Assembly: GCA_963710495.1 (NCBI GenBank)
Contig: CAVQAI010000011.1
Coordinates: 850,745-914,744 of the forward strand
Reading direction: 5' to 3'
Length of the DNA: 64,000 bases
Origin: Bog-756 sp963710495
GTDB lineage: Bacteria > Actinomycetota > Acidimicrobiia > Acidimicrobiales > RAAP-2
Numbering within the stretch: position 1 is the stretch's first letter; the number at the start of each line of letters is the position of its first letter. The notes under the pieces were generated by a model. That model was not told where the DNA came from. It was given only the letters and a program-made list of their open reading frames with translations, and made no database searches. A program made the position numbers and the translations under genes. This document shows, one piece after another, positions 1 to 8,020 of this stretch.

Positions 1-287
1 AGGAGCAATGACCCATGCAATGCGGGGAGAACCCGGCGGCGCCGGCAGTTGACCTGTCTTCGGTGGTGTCGCTTGGACGACCGTGCGAAGGTCGCTCAGA
101 CTATTTCAAGGTTGCTCAGGTTGCTCAGGTTGCTCAGGTTGCTCAGGTGGCCCCAAGGTGGCGTCAGCGCGGGCCACACCAGATCAAATCGGCGCGCTGC
201 GTCGGGGGCGAGAGGGAGCGTGGCTCTGGGCGTGGATGCACCGGCGATGGTCGAGCTCGCCGATTTACTCCTGGCGAAGTCGATCGG
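1..287. other. Non-coding stretch downstream of fabF
   Basis: No credible gene is seen on either strand. The open frames here are antisense shadows running into fabF. The only structure is the 9-base tandem repeat listed separately. Confidence 0.5.
111..146. repeat. Tandem repeat, 4 copies of a 9-mer
   Basis: Four perfect head-to-tail copies of GTTGCTCAG lie at 111-119, 120-128, 129-137 and 138-146. A degenerate copy GTCGCTCAG lies at 91-99. The array sits about 140 bases beyond the fabF stop codon in otherwise featureless DNA. Its function is unknown; slippage-generated microsatellite is the simplest reading. Confidence 0.85.
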
Positions 288-1484
288 TTACGGCGGTGTG
301 ATGACCAGGCAGCCGTTGTGGCCGCCGAAGCCGAACGAGTTGGAGAGGACCGGTCCGGGCTCCCAGGGCCGGCCGGGGCTCGACACCACATCGAGGTGGA
401 TCTCGGGGTCGGGCTGCTCGTAGCCGGCGGTCGGCGGGATGAAAGCGTGCTCGATGCTGAGGAGGACCGCTACGGCCTCGATGGCGCCGCACGCGCCGAG
501 GCCGTGGCCGGTGATGCCCTTGATGGAGGTCACCGGCGGCGGTGCCGAGCCGAACACCTTGGCGATGGCGTCCGACTCGGCGATGTCATTGAGGGGCGTC
601 GAGGTGCCGTGGGCGTTGATGTGGCCGACCTGGTCGGGTCTGATGCCGGCGTCCTCCATGGCCAGGGTCATGCAGGCGGCGGCACCGGAGCCCCCGGGGA
701 TGGGGGCGGTGATGTGATGCGCGTCGGCGGTACTGGCCGAGCCGGCGATCTCGCCATAGATGCGGGCGCCGCGGGCGACGGCATGGTCCATGGCTTCGAG
801 GATCAGGGCGCCGGCGCCCTCGGTCATCACGAACCCGTCGCGTCGGATGTCGAACGGTCGCGACTGGCCCGAGCTCGAGAGGGCGGTCATGTTCCCGAAG
901 GCGGCAATGGCCACCGGCGTCATCCCGGCCTCGGCGGCGCCGGCGATGGCCACGTCACATCGGCCCGACGCCACCAGGCGGGCCGCATACCCGATGCTGT
1001 GGGCGCCGGCGGCACAGGCGGTGGTGACGGTCTCGGAGGGGCCGTGCCAGCCCATGCGTATGGAGACCGCCGCCGCTCCGGCGTTGGACATCATCATGGG
1101 AACCAGCCGGGGCGAGACCCGTCGCGGGCCTTTCTCGGCGAAGACCTGGATCTGGCTCTCGAGGGATTCGAGGCCTCCGACCCCGGTCCCGATCACCACC
1201 CCCGACCGCCCCGGATCGGCGTCGAGCTCACCCGCATCCTCCACGGCCATCGAGGCGACAGCCACGCTGAATTGGGCGAAGCGATCGACCTGCCTGGCCT
1301 CCTTGGCCGTAAACCATCGTTCGGGGTCGAAGTCCCGGACCCGCCGTTCGCCCTGCGGTGGGTCACCGAGGAGCCCCGACCACAACGACTCGGAACCGAC
1401 ACCACAGCAAGAGACCACGCCGATGCCCGTGACCGCCACACGCCGGCCGGGGATCGCACCCTGCGAGCCGGTGCCGAGCAGCAT
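288..1484 (-). CDS. fabF: 3-oxoacyl-ACP synthase II (KAS II)
   Basis: A 398-residue condensing enzyme that extends acyl-ACP with malonyl-ACP in cytoplasmic type II fatty-acid synthesis. The thiolase-fold hallmarks are visible: an N-terminal VTGIGVVSCCGVG segment, the nucleophile cysteine in TTACAAGAHSIG, the first histidine in NAHGTSTPLND and the second in KGITGHGLGA, with a GFGGHNG C-terminal motif. Length is close to the usual 410. It is the last gene of a minus-strand run fabD-fabG-acpP-fabF, and its start codon shares one base with the acpP stop, so the two are probably translationally coupled. A mycolate-type KasA/KasB role cannot be excluded from sequence alone, but the neighbours favour housekeeping FabF. 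Confidence 0.95.
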   Translation of the reverse strand: MLLGTGSQGAIPGRRVAVTGIGVVSCCGVGSESLWSGLLGDPPQGERRVRDFDPERWFTAKEARQVDRFAQFSVAVASMAVEDAGELDADPGRSGVVIGTGVGGLESLESQIQVFAEKGPRRVSPRLVPMMMSNAGAAAVSIRMGWHGPSETVTTACAAGAHSIGYAARLVASGRCDVAIAGAAEAGMTPVAIAAFGNMTALSSSGQSRPFDIRRDGFVMTEGAGALILEAMDHAVARGARIYGEIAGSASTADAHHITAPIPGGSGAAACMTLAMEDAGIRPDQVGHINAHGTSTPLNDIAESDAIAKVFGSAPPPVTSIKGITGHGLGACGAIEAVAVLLSIEHAFIPPTAGYEQPDPEIHLDVVSSPGRPWEPGPVLSNSFGFGGHNGCLVITPP

Positions 1485-1723
1485 CAGAGCTTGGCGGTGA
1501 TCAGGTCGTAGGCCTGGCCGATGGTCTCGATCCCCTCGAGCTCGGTTTCCTCAACCGAGACGTCGAATGCCTCTTCGAGCGCCATGACCAATTCCACCAG
1601 GTCGAGGCTGTCGGCTTCGAGATCTTCGGTGAAGCGAGCACCCTTGGTCACCTTGTCCTCGGGCACCTGGAGCACCTCGACCGCGCACTCCTTGAACTTC
1701 TCGAATGCCTCATCGTTGTCCAC
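1484..1723 (-). CDS. acpP: Acyl carrier protein
   Basis: A 79-residue acidic four-helix protein with the phosphopantetheine attachment motif LEADSLDLVELVMALEE, where the serine of DSL is the modified residue. It carries growing acyl chains between FabD, FabF and FabG, all encoded beside it. The start is supported by the purine-rich AAAAGGAG stretch just upstream on the minus strand. The 135-base gap to fabG holds no other gene. Confidence 0.95.
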   Translation of the reverse strand: MDNDEAFEKFKECAVEVLQVPEDKVTKGARFTEDLEADSLDLVELVMALEEAFDVSVEETELEGIETIGQAYDLITAKL

Positions 1724-1858
1724 GCTGGCTCCTTTTCGGGTTTCTCGGGTTGTCCTGCCGCAATGGGTGAAGGTGATGGTCGTCCCCGGCCCCTTCGATT
1801 GGCAAATTCGCCCAGGTCTCCGTCGTCCCTCACCGCGTCGTCGCCTGTCACCTACCGT

Positions 1859-2632
1859 CTACCAGCCCATGGCCAGCCCGCCGTCCACCGGCAGGACCGT
1901 GCCCGTGATGTATGCCGCGCCGGCGGAGGCCACGAACCCGACAGCCTCGGCGACCTCATCCGGGCGGCCGACCCGTCCGAGCGGCACCTGGGCGGCCAGC
2001 CCCTTCCTGCGTTCCTCCCCGAGTTCAGCGAGCATATTCGTTTCGACCAGTCCGGGAGCAACCACGTTGACGGTGATCGACCGACCGGCCACCTCACGGG
2101 CCATCGAGCGGGCCATGCCCACCAGGCCGGCCTTCGAGGCGGCGTAGTTCGCCTGGCCGGGAGACCCGATGAACGCACCGACCGAGGAGATGAAGATGAT
2201 GCGCCCTCTCCGCAGTCGGATCATCTTGCCCAGTGCTCGCTTGGTCACCCGGAAGGCGCCCGAGAGGTTGGTGTCGAGGACGTCATCCCAGGCTTCCTCG
2301 TCCATCCGGAGCACCAGGTTGTCGCGGGTGATCCCGGCGTTGGCCACGAGCACCTCGACCGGGCCCCAGCTGTCCTCCACGGCGGCGAATGTCGCCTCGA
2401 CCTGCTCGCCGTCCCGTACGTCGCAGGCCAATCCCATCAGGCGGTCGGGGCCGTAGTGGTCACCCGCGCCATCCTCGATCCCGTGATCGCCGGACCTCGA
2501 GGTCACCACGACCCGGTCCCCGTGGGCCAGGAACCACTGGGCACAGGCCTGCCCGATGCCGCGAGAACCGCCGGTGACCAGCACCACCCGTCCCGCCTGG
2601 GAGTCGACCGAGGCGCGCCCGGTGGCGGTCAC
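1859..2632 (-). CDS. fabG: 3-oxoacyl-ACP reductase
   Basis: A 257-residue short-chain dehydrogenase that reduces 3-oxoacyl-ACP with NADPH. Visible motifs are the glycine-rich cofactor loop VTGGSRGIGQA near residue 18, the NAG segment VLVANAGITRD, the catalytic serine in IIFISSV, and the YxxxK pair in NYAASKAG. The GTG start at 2632 was chosen because it overlaps the fabD stop as GTGA and gives the normal FabG length; the open frame extends far upstream inside fabD but that part is a shadow. FabG names cover many SDRs, but the fabD/acpP/fabF context makes the fatty-acid role likely. Confidence 0.92.
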   Translation of the reverse strand: MTATGRASVDSQAGRVVLVTGGSRGIGQACAQWFLAHGDRVVVTSRSGDHGIEDGAGDHYGPDRLMGLACDVRDGEQVEATFAAVEDSWGPVEVLVANAGITRDNLVLRMDEEAWDDVLDTNLSGAFRVTKRALGKMIRLRRGRIIFISSVGAFIGSPGQANYAASKAGLVGMARSMAREVAGRSITVNVVAPGLVETNMLAELGEERRKGLAAQVPLGRVGRPDEVAEAVGFVASAGAAYITGTVLPVDGGLAMGW

Positions 2633-3885
2633 GAGATGCTCCCCGGGGTCCGGATCCAGGCGACCGGCTGGCCCTCGGCCACCCGCTCGCCACGCACCGC
2701 CAGCCACCGTATGAGGATGCCTTCGAACGGCGTGCGCACGTCGTTCGGCCCGACCGTGCCCACCCGGTCGCCGACGGTCAGGATCGAGCCGGGCTTGGCG
2801 CCGTTGCCACTGCCCGGGGCGGCCGTCGCCTCGGCCAAGGCGGTGCTCTCGAGCGCCGCGAGCTCGACATTCGGCTCGAACACGCCCGGCGCCGGGCTGA
2901 CGATCACACGCTCGGAGGTGTAGAGATGCTCGCCCTGGTGGGCCGGGGCCGATGCCGACCACTCGTCCGAACCGGCCACCGTATCCATCAGCTTGTCGAG
3001 GTCGTCGGGGACGGCGACGCTCACCCCCCGCACGTCGGGGATGGTGCGCCGGACCATGCCGGTGAGCACGCCCCCGGGGCCGAGCTCGGCCAGGACGGTC
3101 ACGCCTCGACCGGCCAACGCCTCGAGGGACTGCCGCCATCGAACCGGGCTGCACAGCTGCGCCGAGAGCAGTCCGGGCCAGTCAGCGGGATCGGTGTGGA
3201 CCCGGGCGTCGACGTTGGCCACCACCGGAACCTCGGGCGAGTGGAACTCGACCTCACCGAGGGTGGAACGCAGCCGGGCCCGGGCCGGCAGCATCAGCTG
3301 GGTGTGGAAGGCGCCCGACACCGGGATGGGAAGGACCTTGCGGGCGCCGAGCTCACGGGCCCGTTCGGTGGCCGACGCGACTCCGGGCTCGGTGCCGGCG
3401 ATGACCACCTGACCGGGCGCGTTGTAGTTGGCCACCCAGACCTCGTCCTCGGCCCGCTGGCAGGCGGCGTCGGCATCCTCGTCAGCGATGCCGATCAGGG
3501 CGGCCATCGTGCCGGGTTGTTCCTCGGCCGCCGCCTGCATGGCCGCGCCCCGCTCGAGGACCAGGCGCGTCCCGTCGGCGAGGGAGAGCGAACCCGATGC
3601 GACCAGCGCGGTGTATTCGCCCAGGCTGTGGCCGGCGCAGGCGGCCGGGAACAGGCCGAGACGCTCGACGGCATCGAGCACCACCAGGCTCATCACGAAC
3701 GTGGCCAGCTGGGCGTTGTCGGTGCGGGTGAGCTCTTCCATGGGGGCGTCGAGCAGGAGGGAGGTGAGGTCCTGCCCGGCGATCTCGGAGGCTTCGGTGG
3801 CCACCTCCCACGAGGGATGCTCGACCCAGGCGTGACCCATCCCGGACCGCTGTGATCCCTGCCCGGGGAAGGTGAAGGACAGCAC
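2629..3885 (-). CDS. fabD: Malonyl-CoA:ACP transacylase with C-terminal biotinyl-like domain
   Basis: A 418-residue protein. Residues 1 to about 300 are a standard FabD: GQGSQ at 8-12, nucleophile Ser87 in GHSLGEY, and the catalytic histidine in SGAFHTQLM. The last 100 or so residues are extra. They contain an alanine-rich linker (ALAEATAAPGSGNG) inside a beta-rich segment that reads like a biotinyl/lipoyl carrier fold, with VSPAPGVFEP, ILTVGDRVGTVGPND, TPFEGILIRWL and VAEGQPVAWIR. The usual AMKM lysine turn is replaced by DVRTPFEG, so it should not be biotinylated. Start GTG is preceded by GAAAGGAA. It heads the fab run; no fabH is seen. The extension is discussed in the findings. Confidence 0.93.
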   Translation of the reverse strand: MLSFTFPGQGSQRSGMGHAWVEHPSWEVATEASEIAGQDLTSLLLDAPMEELTRTDNAQLATFVMSLVVLDAVERLGLFPAACAGHSLGEYTALVASGSLSLADGTRLVLERGAAMQAAAEEQPGTMAALIGIADEDADAACQRAEDEVWVANYNAPGQVVIAGTEPGVASATERARELGARKVLPIPVSGAFHTQLMLPARARLRSTLGEVEFHSPEVPVVANVDARVHTDPADWPGLLSAQLCSPVRWRQSLEALAGRGVTVLAELGPGGVLTGMVRRTIPDVRGVSVAVPDDLDKLMDTVAGSDEWSASAPAHQGEHLYTSERVIVSPAPGVFEPNVELAALESTALAEATAAPGSGNGAKPGSILTVGDRVGTVGPNDVRTPFEGILIRWLAVRGERVAEGQPVAWIRTPGSIS

Positions 3886-4441
3886 CTGCCGATTCCTTTC
3901 GCGTGGTGGAGTTGCAGGCTCCTCACCTGCGTTCGCCGTGGCCGACAGTGTGGCACGGAGGTGGCGCCGGACGTGATTACTCCCGGGTCAGTGGGGCACG
4001 GTGGCGGAGCGTACGACTGGCTCGGCGGCACTGCTTCGACGGGTCAGTCCCGCACTCGAGGAGCACCGCTCGATGCCATCCAGGCCGCGGACGGTGCTGC
4101 CGCGCTTCTCTACCGGCTGTGCGGTGAGCCGCCTCTCCCCGGCCCCAGAGGTTCACCGGCTCAGGATCGACTCAGGGCCGGGCCAGGAGGCCGACCAGGC
4201 GGCCCGACCGACCGGGATGGCGGCCGACGGGTTCCCTCCGTCCTCCTCGTGACCAGTGGGAATGGGTTCCACAGAAGGGCATGAAACGACATGAAGAGGG
4301 ACCGGATCGCCGTCATGGCCGGGGAATTTGAAGGGGTAGGACGGGGGACAGGAAATGAGACCCGAGGCAGGGGGCGCGGCAGATCGGCGGTCAGCTCCAG
4401 GCTGACCATGCACGGGGCACCCTGTCTGCAACAGTGACGCG
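3886..4441. other. Divergent intergenic region
   Basis: This 556-base gap separates the leftward fab genes from a rightward membrane-protein gene. Several short frames are open on both strands, but none has family-like sequence or the strong third-position GC bias of neighbouring genes. It presumably holds promoters for both sides; no clear promoter pair was identified. Confidence 0.4.
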
Positions 4442-4933
4442 GTGTTCGTCACCAGTCACGTTCTCTCGGGAGTCCTCATCGGCCGGGCGGCACGGGGTCG
4501 GCCGGCCACGGCCTTCCTGGCCGGCATTGGCTCCCACCTGGTGCTGGACTCGATGCCCCACTGGGGATGTGGGCTCATGAACGAGGAGTCCCATGAGGAG
4601 TTCCTGGTCATCGCCAAGCGGGATGGCGTGCTCGGGCTGGGCGTCATCGCCGCAGCTGTGGCCGCGGTCGAGCGGCGAGACCGAGCTGCCACCGTCGCGG
4701 CTGTGGCCGGCGCCGTGCTCCTGGATCTGGACAAGCCGTGCAAGTACTTCTTCGGCTTCAATCCCTTTCCCCGGCCGGTCATCCGCCTCCATTCTCGGGT
4801 CCAGAACGAGTCGCCGGACGGCATGGCCAAGGAGTTCGCCTACGGGAGCCTTCTCGCCATGGCGGACGTTCTCATGCTCTCCTTGGGGCGCCGAGCAGCG
4901 CGCCGCGGGCCAGTTGCCATCCCACGGGGATGA
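4442..4933 (+). CDS. Small membrane protein, YdjM/DUF457-like
   Basis: A 163-residue protein with an N-terminal segment TSHVLSGVLIGRAARG, then IGSHLVLDSMPHWG, and two further hydrophobic stretches near 80-110 and at the C terminus. Histidine and aspartate residues embedded in or next to membrane helices resemble the YdjM/DUF457 group of predicted membrane-bound metal-dependent hydrolases; this is a pattern-level resemblance only. The GTG start lacks a clear ribosome site, but an AACAGT hexamer six bases upstream fits the leaderless starts seen elsewhere in the window. Convergent with the DUF3048 gene. Function unknown. Confidence 0.7.
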   Translation: MFVTSHVLSGVLIGRAARGRPATAFLAGIGSHLVLDSMPHWGCGLMNEESHEEFLVIAKRDGVLGLGVIAAAVAAVERRDRAATVAAVAGAVLLDLDKPCKYFFGFNPFPRPVIRLHSRVQNESPDGMAKEFAYGSLLAMADVLMLSLGRRAARRGPVAIPRG

Positions 4934-4968
4934 CGGGGAGAGCGGCGGTGAGCACGGTCCCGAGGCGG

Positions 4969-6093
4969 TTACGGCGCCGTTGAGCTGGTGGTGACCGGAA
5001 CCCCGTTGGGGACGAGCTCCACCCACGTATTTCCTGGCTGGAGCGGGATGGTTGTGCCGTCCGAGGCAGTGAGCGTGGCCGGCTGATCGAGATTGGAGCG
5101 GTTCCAGCTCCCGGTGATGGCTGCTCCGCCTCGGAGGACCACCAGCGGCCCGGAACCGGTAGCAACCACCTCCACCTCGCGAGCCCCCCCGGCGCTCTCG
5201 ACCCATGGCCCGGTGAAGGTTTGGACGGTCATGACGACGACGTTGGCCGCTGACGTCTGTGTACCGTCGATCAATGTGTCCGGGGTGCCCGAGTAGAAGC
5301 GAAGGTAGCCGTTCGAGGATGGGTTCCATTTCCAGGTCACGTTCGACGACGAGGAGAACGGGACGTGCACACTTGACCCTGAACCCGGCACGGCTCCTTT
5401 CGGCAGCCCTGTGCTGTACGAGAAGATCGGGGCGGGTGGCGTCGTGTCGGACGAGTTGAGGGCCCATACCGCCGCTGGCTTGACGAAGGTGGAGTACGGG
5501 GCATACCGGCCGGCCGGATGGATCGCCGTCGCCGCGGCGGCGCCGAGGATGTTCTCGTCGATCAGGTTGGCGTGGCTCAACAGGGACAGCACCGGGTCGA
5601 TCCCGCCGGCATGAGCGAACATCGGATCGGAGAGCTGGGAGAGGATGCCGACATCGGGCTCCCGCGCCGAGCGCACATCGCCGACGAGGGCTGGGGCCTG
5701 ACACTGGAACACCGCGACCAGTCGGGTGATGGCTCCTTCGACCGGCTCTTCGAAGACCACGTCTGCTTGGTTGAGCCCCGCCGAAGGCCGATCACCCGAG
5801 TAGTTGCCGACCTTGACCGCCAGGGCCGGTCGGGCGGGCACCACGCCTCCCGGAGCCGCCTCCCCGGTCAGAGGGCAGGTCGGCCCGGAACTGGGTGAGG
5901 TCGACGAGGCGCTGTTGCGCGTGAGCAGGATGGCTGCGGCCACACCGGCCCCCACCACGATCACACCGGCCAGCACGAACCACCACGTTCGCCGCCGGCC
6001 GGACCCCCGCTTTCGCAGGTCCTTTCGGGACATGATGGTGGGCTCGACGGGCCGGCCTCTGCCCGCGTCGGAAGGCGTCGAGGCGCGGGGCAT
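4969..6093 (-). CDS. DUF3048 (YerB-family) exported protein
   Basis: A 374-residue protein with a basic N-terminal tail, one transmembrane helix around residues 36-57 (TWWFVLAGVIVVGAGVAAA), a Ser/Thr linker and then a DUF3048 domain. Family-like features include PALAVKVGNY followed by RPSAGLNQADVVFEEPVEG, RLVAVFQ, VGDVRSAR, and a C-terminal beta domain ending in GNTWVELVP. The family resembles Bacillus YerB and is extracytoplasmic, of unknown biochemical role. The start is fixed by a TAACGT hexamer at 6100-6105 six bases ahead of the ATG, the leaderless pattern. Monocistronic and unrelated to its neighbours. Confidence 0.88.
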   Translation of the reverse strand: MPRASTPSDAGRGRPVEPTIMSRKDLRKRGSGRRRTWWFVLAGVIVVGAGVAAAILLTRNSASSTSPSSGPTCPLTGEAAPGGVVPARPALAVKVGNYSGDRPSAGLNQADVVFEEPVEGAITRLVAVFQCQAPALVGDVRSAREPDVGILSQLSDPMFAHAGGIDPVLSLLSHANLIDENILGAAAATAIHPAGRYAPYSTFVKPAAVWALNSSDTTPPAPIFSYSTGLPKGAVPGSGSSVHVPFSSSSNVTWKWNPSSNGYLRFYSGTPDTLIDGTQTSAANVVVMTVQTFTGPWVESAGGAREVEVVATGSGPLVVLRGGAAITGSWNRSNLDQPATLTASDGTTIPLQPGNTWVELVPNGVPVTTSSTAP

Positions 6094-6099
6094 GGGCTG

Positions 6100-6105
6100 A
6101 CGTTA
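6100..6105 (-). promoter_or_regulatory. Predicted -10 element, leaderless DUF3048 gene
   Basis: TAACGT on the minus strand is separated by six bases from the ATG at 6093, so transcription would start at or within a base or two of the start codon. No Shine-Dalgarno sequence is present. Confidence 0.5.
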
Positions 6106-6232
6106 CCGTTCGAGTCGGTCCGGGAGGGGTATGTCACCGGAGCTGGAACGGCGCCTGCCCGTTGCTTAAACAGGTCGTCCGGGGGCCCACACCAGCCCTC
6201 CGACCCGCTCAGCTGCTCAACGGCTCAGTCGC

Positions 6233-6730
6233 TCAACCGGCCGATGCATCGTGCAGGAGTATCGGCTTGAGCATCGGGGCGCAGACCGACCGATCGAGGA
6301 TCTCGTTGGTGCTGCGCAGGCGCCGGCTCAATTCGACCGCCATCTTGTCCACGACCGAAGGCACCGACCTCTGGAGCGACCAGAACTCGGGCCGGGAGAA
6401 GACGAGGAGGGACATGTCTGTATCCGCCGCCACCGTGGCACTGCGCCTGCCGTGGTCGAGCAGGGCCAGCTCCCCGAAGAAGGAGCCGGGCCCGAATTCG
6501 GCGAGCCAAAGCCCTTGCCGGGTGGCCGTGGCCCGACCTTTCACGATCACGAAGAATTCCAGCCCCACCTTCCCTTCCTCGACCAGGACAGATCCGCGCC
6601 TCACCTCGACCGACGTCGTGAGCGAATCAATTCGGCCGAGCTCCGATCTGGTGCAGGCGGAGAACAGGCCCACGTGCCTGAGTATCTCTGTTGGCCGGTC
6701 GGCGCGCCTCTTGAGGGCAATCATGTTCAT
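6233..6730 (-). CDS. Stand-alone cyclic-nucleotide-binding domain protein
   Basis: A 165-residue protein consisting of one CNB/cNMP beta-roll with short flanks and no recognisable output domain. The phosphate-binding cassette GSFFGELALLDHGRRSATV is intact, with Glu87 and Arg96, the residues that contact ribose and phosphate in cAMP/cGMP-binding members. The start at 6730 was chosen over longer frames because it follows AAGGGA and overlaps the stop of the upstream 129-residue frame as ATGA. It is the last gene of the minus-strand block that begins with a cyclase at 11.9 kb, so it is probably a receiver of that cyclase's product. The C-terminal 45 residues are unassigned. Confidence 0.85.
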   Translation of the reverse strand: MNMIALKRRADRPTEILRHVGLFSACTRSELGRIDSLTTSVEVRRGSVLVEEGKVGLEFFVIVKGRATATRQGLWLAEFGPGSFFGELALLDHGRRSATVAADTDMSLLVFSRPEFWSLQRSVPSVVDKMAVELSRRLRSTNEILDRSVCAPMLKPILLHDASAG

Positions 6731-7116
6731 CGGTCCCTTCCATTGGTCGACAGCTGGTGGGGTGCAGAACGATCGGGTGCCGGTTTGGCGCTTCCGGCGG
6801 GGTGGGTGACGGCCGGCCGCCATTGATCCGGCTCTGATGGGGTGGTGCCGCCGCTCCGGATCTCGGGGGGTGAGATCCGGAGCGGCCAGCCGGTTCCCGC
6901 CGAACAACCTGCACTTACGAGCCAGGTTCGACTGGGCGCCCCAACCCCTCCGAGGAGGGGCCGGAAACAGCCACGATGCGTCCGTCCCGCATCGGGCCGC
7001 CGCGAGTCATCGACGGTGATCCGTCGGCTGCGGCTTGCACCGCGTTGCCGAACCAGCGTTCCGTCAGTCGTGACAACAAGTCGGTTGGAGGTCCCGGCCG
7101 TCTGTTGCATGACCAT
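6727..7116 (-). CDS. Possible hypothetical protein with strong ribosome site
   Basis: A 129-residue open frame. In its favour are a very strong Shine-Dalgarno (AGGAGGAGGG, nine bases ahead of ATG 7116) and an ATGA overlap with the CNB protein that follows. Against it, third-codon-position GC is clearly lower than in neighbouring genes, no domain is recognisable, and it reads straight through a perfect 14-bp inverted repeat at 6851-6885. It may be a short regulatory leader peptide whose true end is obscured by a sequence error, or chance. Confidence 0.35.
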   Translation of the reverse strand: MVMQQTAGTSNRLVVTTDGTLVRQRGASRSRRITVDDSRRPDAGRTHRGCFRPLLGGVGAPSRTWLVSAGCSAGTGWPLRISPPEIRSGGTTPSEPDQWRPAVTHPAGSAKPAPDRSAPHQLSTNGRDR

Positions 7117-7308
7117 CACCGCCCTCCTCCTGTCTCCACTTCCGGCGGAATGTGCTGGTGCGACCACTGTGCACCTGAGTTGTCTCGCTGTCTGTCACAT
7201 TGGCGACAGCGGCGACGAATCCGCTGGTTGAGGGCCGGGATGACGGGGAGCCAAACGTCCAACCTGGGCCGGCCACCGGGCCCGGGTGTCCGGCCTGGTT
7301 CCGGACGT
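6731..7308. other. Gap between crp-like gene and CNB gene
   Basis: These 578 bases lie between two co-oriented genes. They hold the low-confidence frame at 6727-7116, the inverted repeat at 6851-6885 and otherwise nothing recognised. The length is unusual beside the 19- and 36-base gaps elsewhere in this block. Confidence 0.5.
6851..6885. repeat. Perfect 14-bp inverted repeat, 7-base loop
   Basis: CCGCTCCGGATCTC at 6851-6864 is exactly complementary to 6872-6885 across the loop GGGGGGT. Neither side has a T-tract, so it is not a textbook intrinsic terminator. It could be a U-tract-less terminator, an RNA-processing or attenuation hairpin, or an operator between the Crp-type regulator and the CNB protein. 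Confidence 0.85.
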
Positions 7309-8001
7309 TCAGAAGGTGAGGACTTGGGTCAGGGCCTCGCGGTCGAGGACGTGGAGTCCTCTGGATTGCATGCTGATCCACCCCAGCTTGTGGAACTCGC
7401 GGAGGCAGACATTCACGCGTTGGCGGCTGGCACCGATGTTGGCGGCGAGTTGGGACTGGGTGATGTTCCCGCCGGCCGGTCGCTGCCCGGCCGGCTCCTG
7501 CTGGAGAAGGTACTTGGCCACGCGCTGTCTGAGGTCGAGAAAGACAAGGTCGGTGGCTACGCCGGTGATCCGGCGGACCATCTGCGACAACCGTTGCAAT
7601 AAGGCGATGGCCAGTACGGGGCGCTCGGAGATGAGATCGACGATCACTGAACCGGGCAAGCTCAGCACGACGCTGTCTTCAGTCGCCTGGATCGTGGCGG
7701 AGCGAGGCCCGCCCGAGAGCACGCCGACCTCGCCCATGGTGTCACCGGGCAGCACAGTGTTCACGATGAACTCGGAGCCCTCTGCCGAGTAGGCAAGGAC
7801 CTTCATGTGCCCCGAAGCCAGCACCAGGATCGAATCAGAGGGATCGCCCTCGAGGAACAGGATCTGGCCCTTGTCGATCCGCCTCCGGCGACTTTGTCGG
7901 GCCAGGTACCTGCGATCCGATTCCTCCAGCACACCGAGAACCGTTGCACCCGCAAACGGGTCGCCCGCGAAATCGTCCTGCTGCTCGGGCTTCTCGGTCA
8001 T
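7309..8001 (-). CDS. Crp/Fnr-family transcriptional regulator
   Basis: A 230-residue dimeric DNA-binding regulator. Residues 20-140 form the cyclic-nucleotide-binding roll, with cassette GDTMGEVGVLSGGPRSATI containing Glu91 and Arg100, as in cAMP-responsive members. A long dimerisation helix follows, then a Crp-type winged helix-turn-helix (ITQSQLAANIGASRQRVNVCLREF, in two parts about 180-205). No cysteine cluster for an Fnr iron-sulphur cluster is present, so nucleotide binding is the likely signal. It lies 19 bases after the deoxyribosyltransferase-like gene and in the same transcription unit as a class III cyclase. Confidence 0.93.
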   Translation of the reverse strand: MTEKPEQQDDFAGDPFAGATVLGVLEESDRRYLARQSRRRRIDKGQILFLEGDPSDSILVLASGHMKVLAYSAEGSEFIVNTVLPGDTMGEVGVLSGGPRSATIQATEDSVVLSLPGSVIVDLISERPVLAIALLQRLSQMVRRITGVATDLVFLDLRQRVAKYLLQQEPAGQRPAGGNITQSQLAANIGASRQRVNVCLREFHKLGWISMQSRGLHVLDREALTQVLTF

Positions 8002-8020
8002 CTGTTTTGTGGAAGACGCT

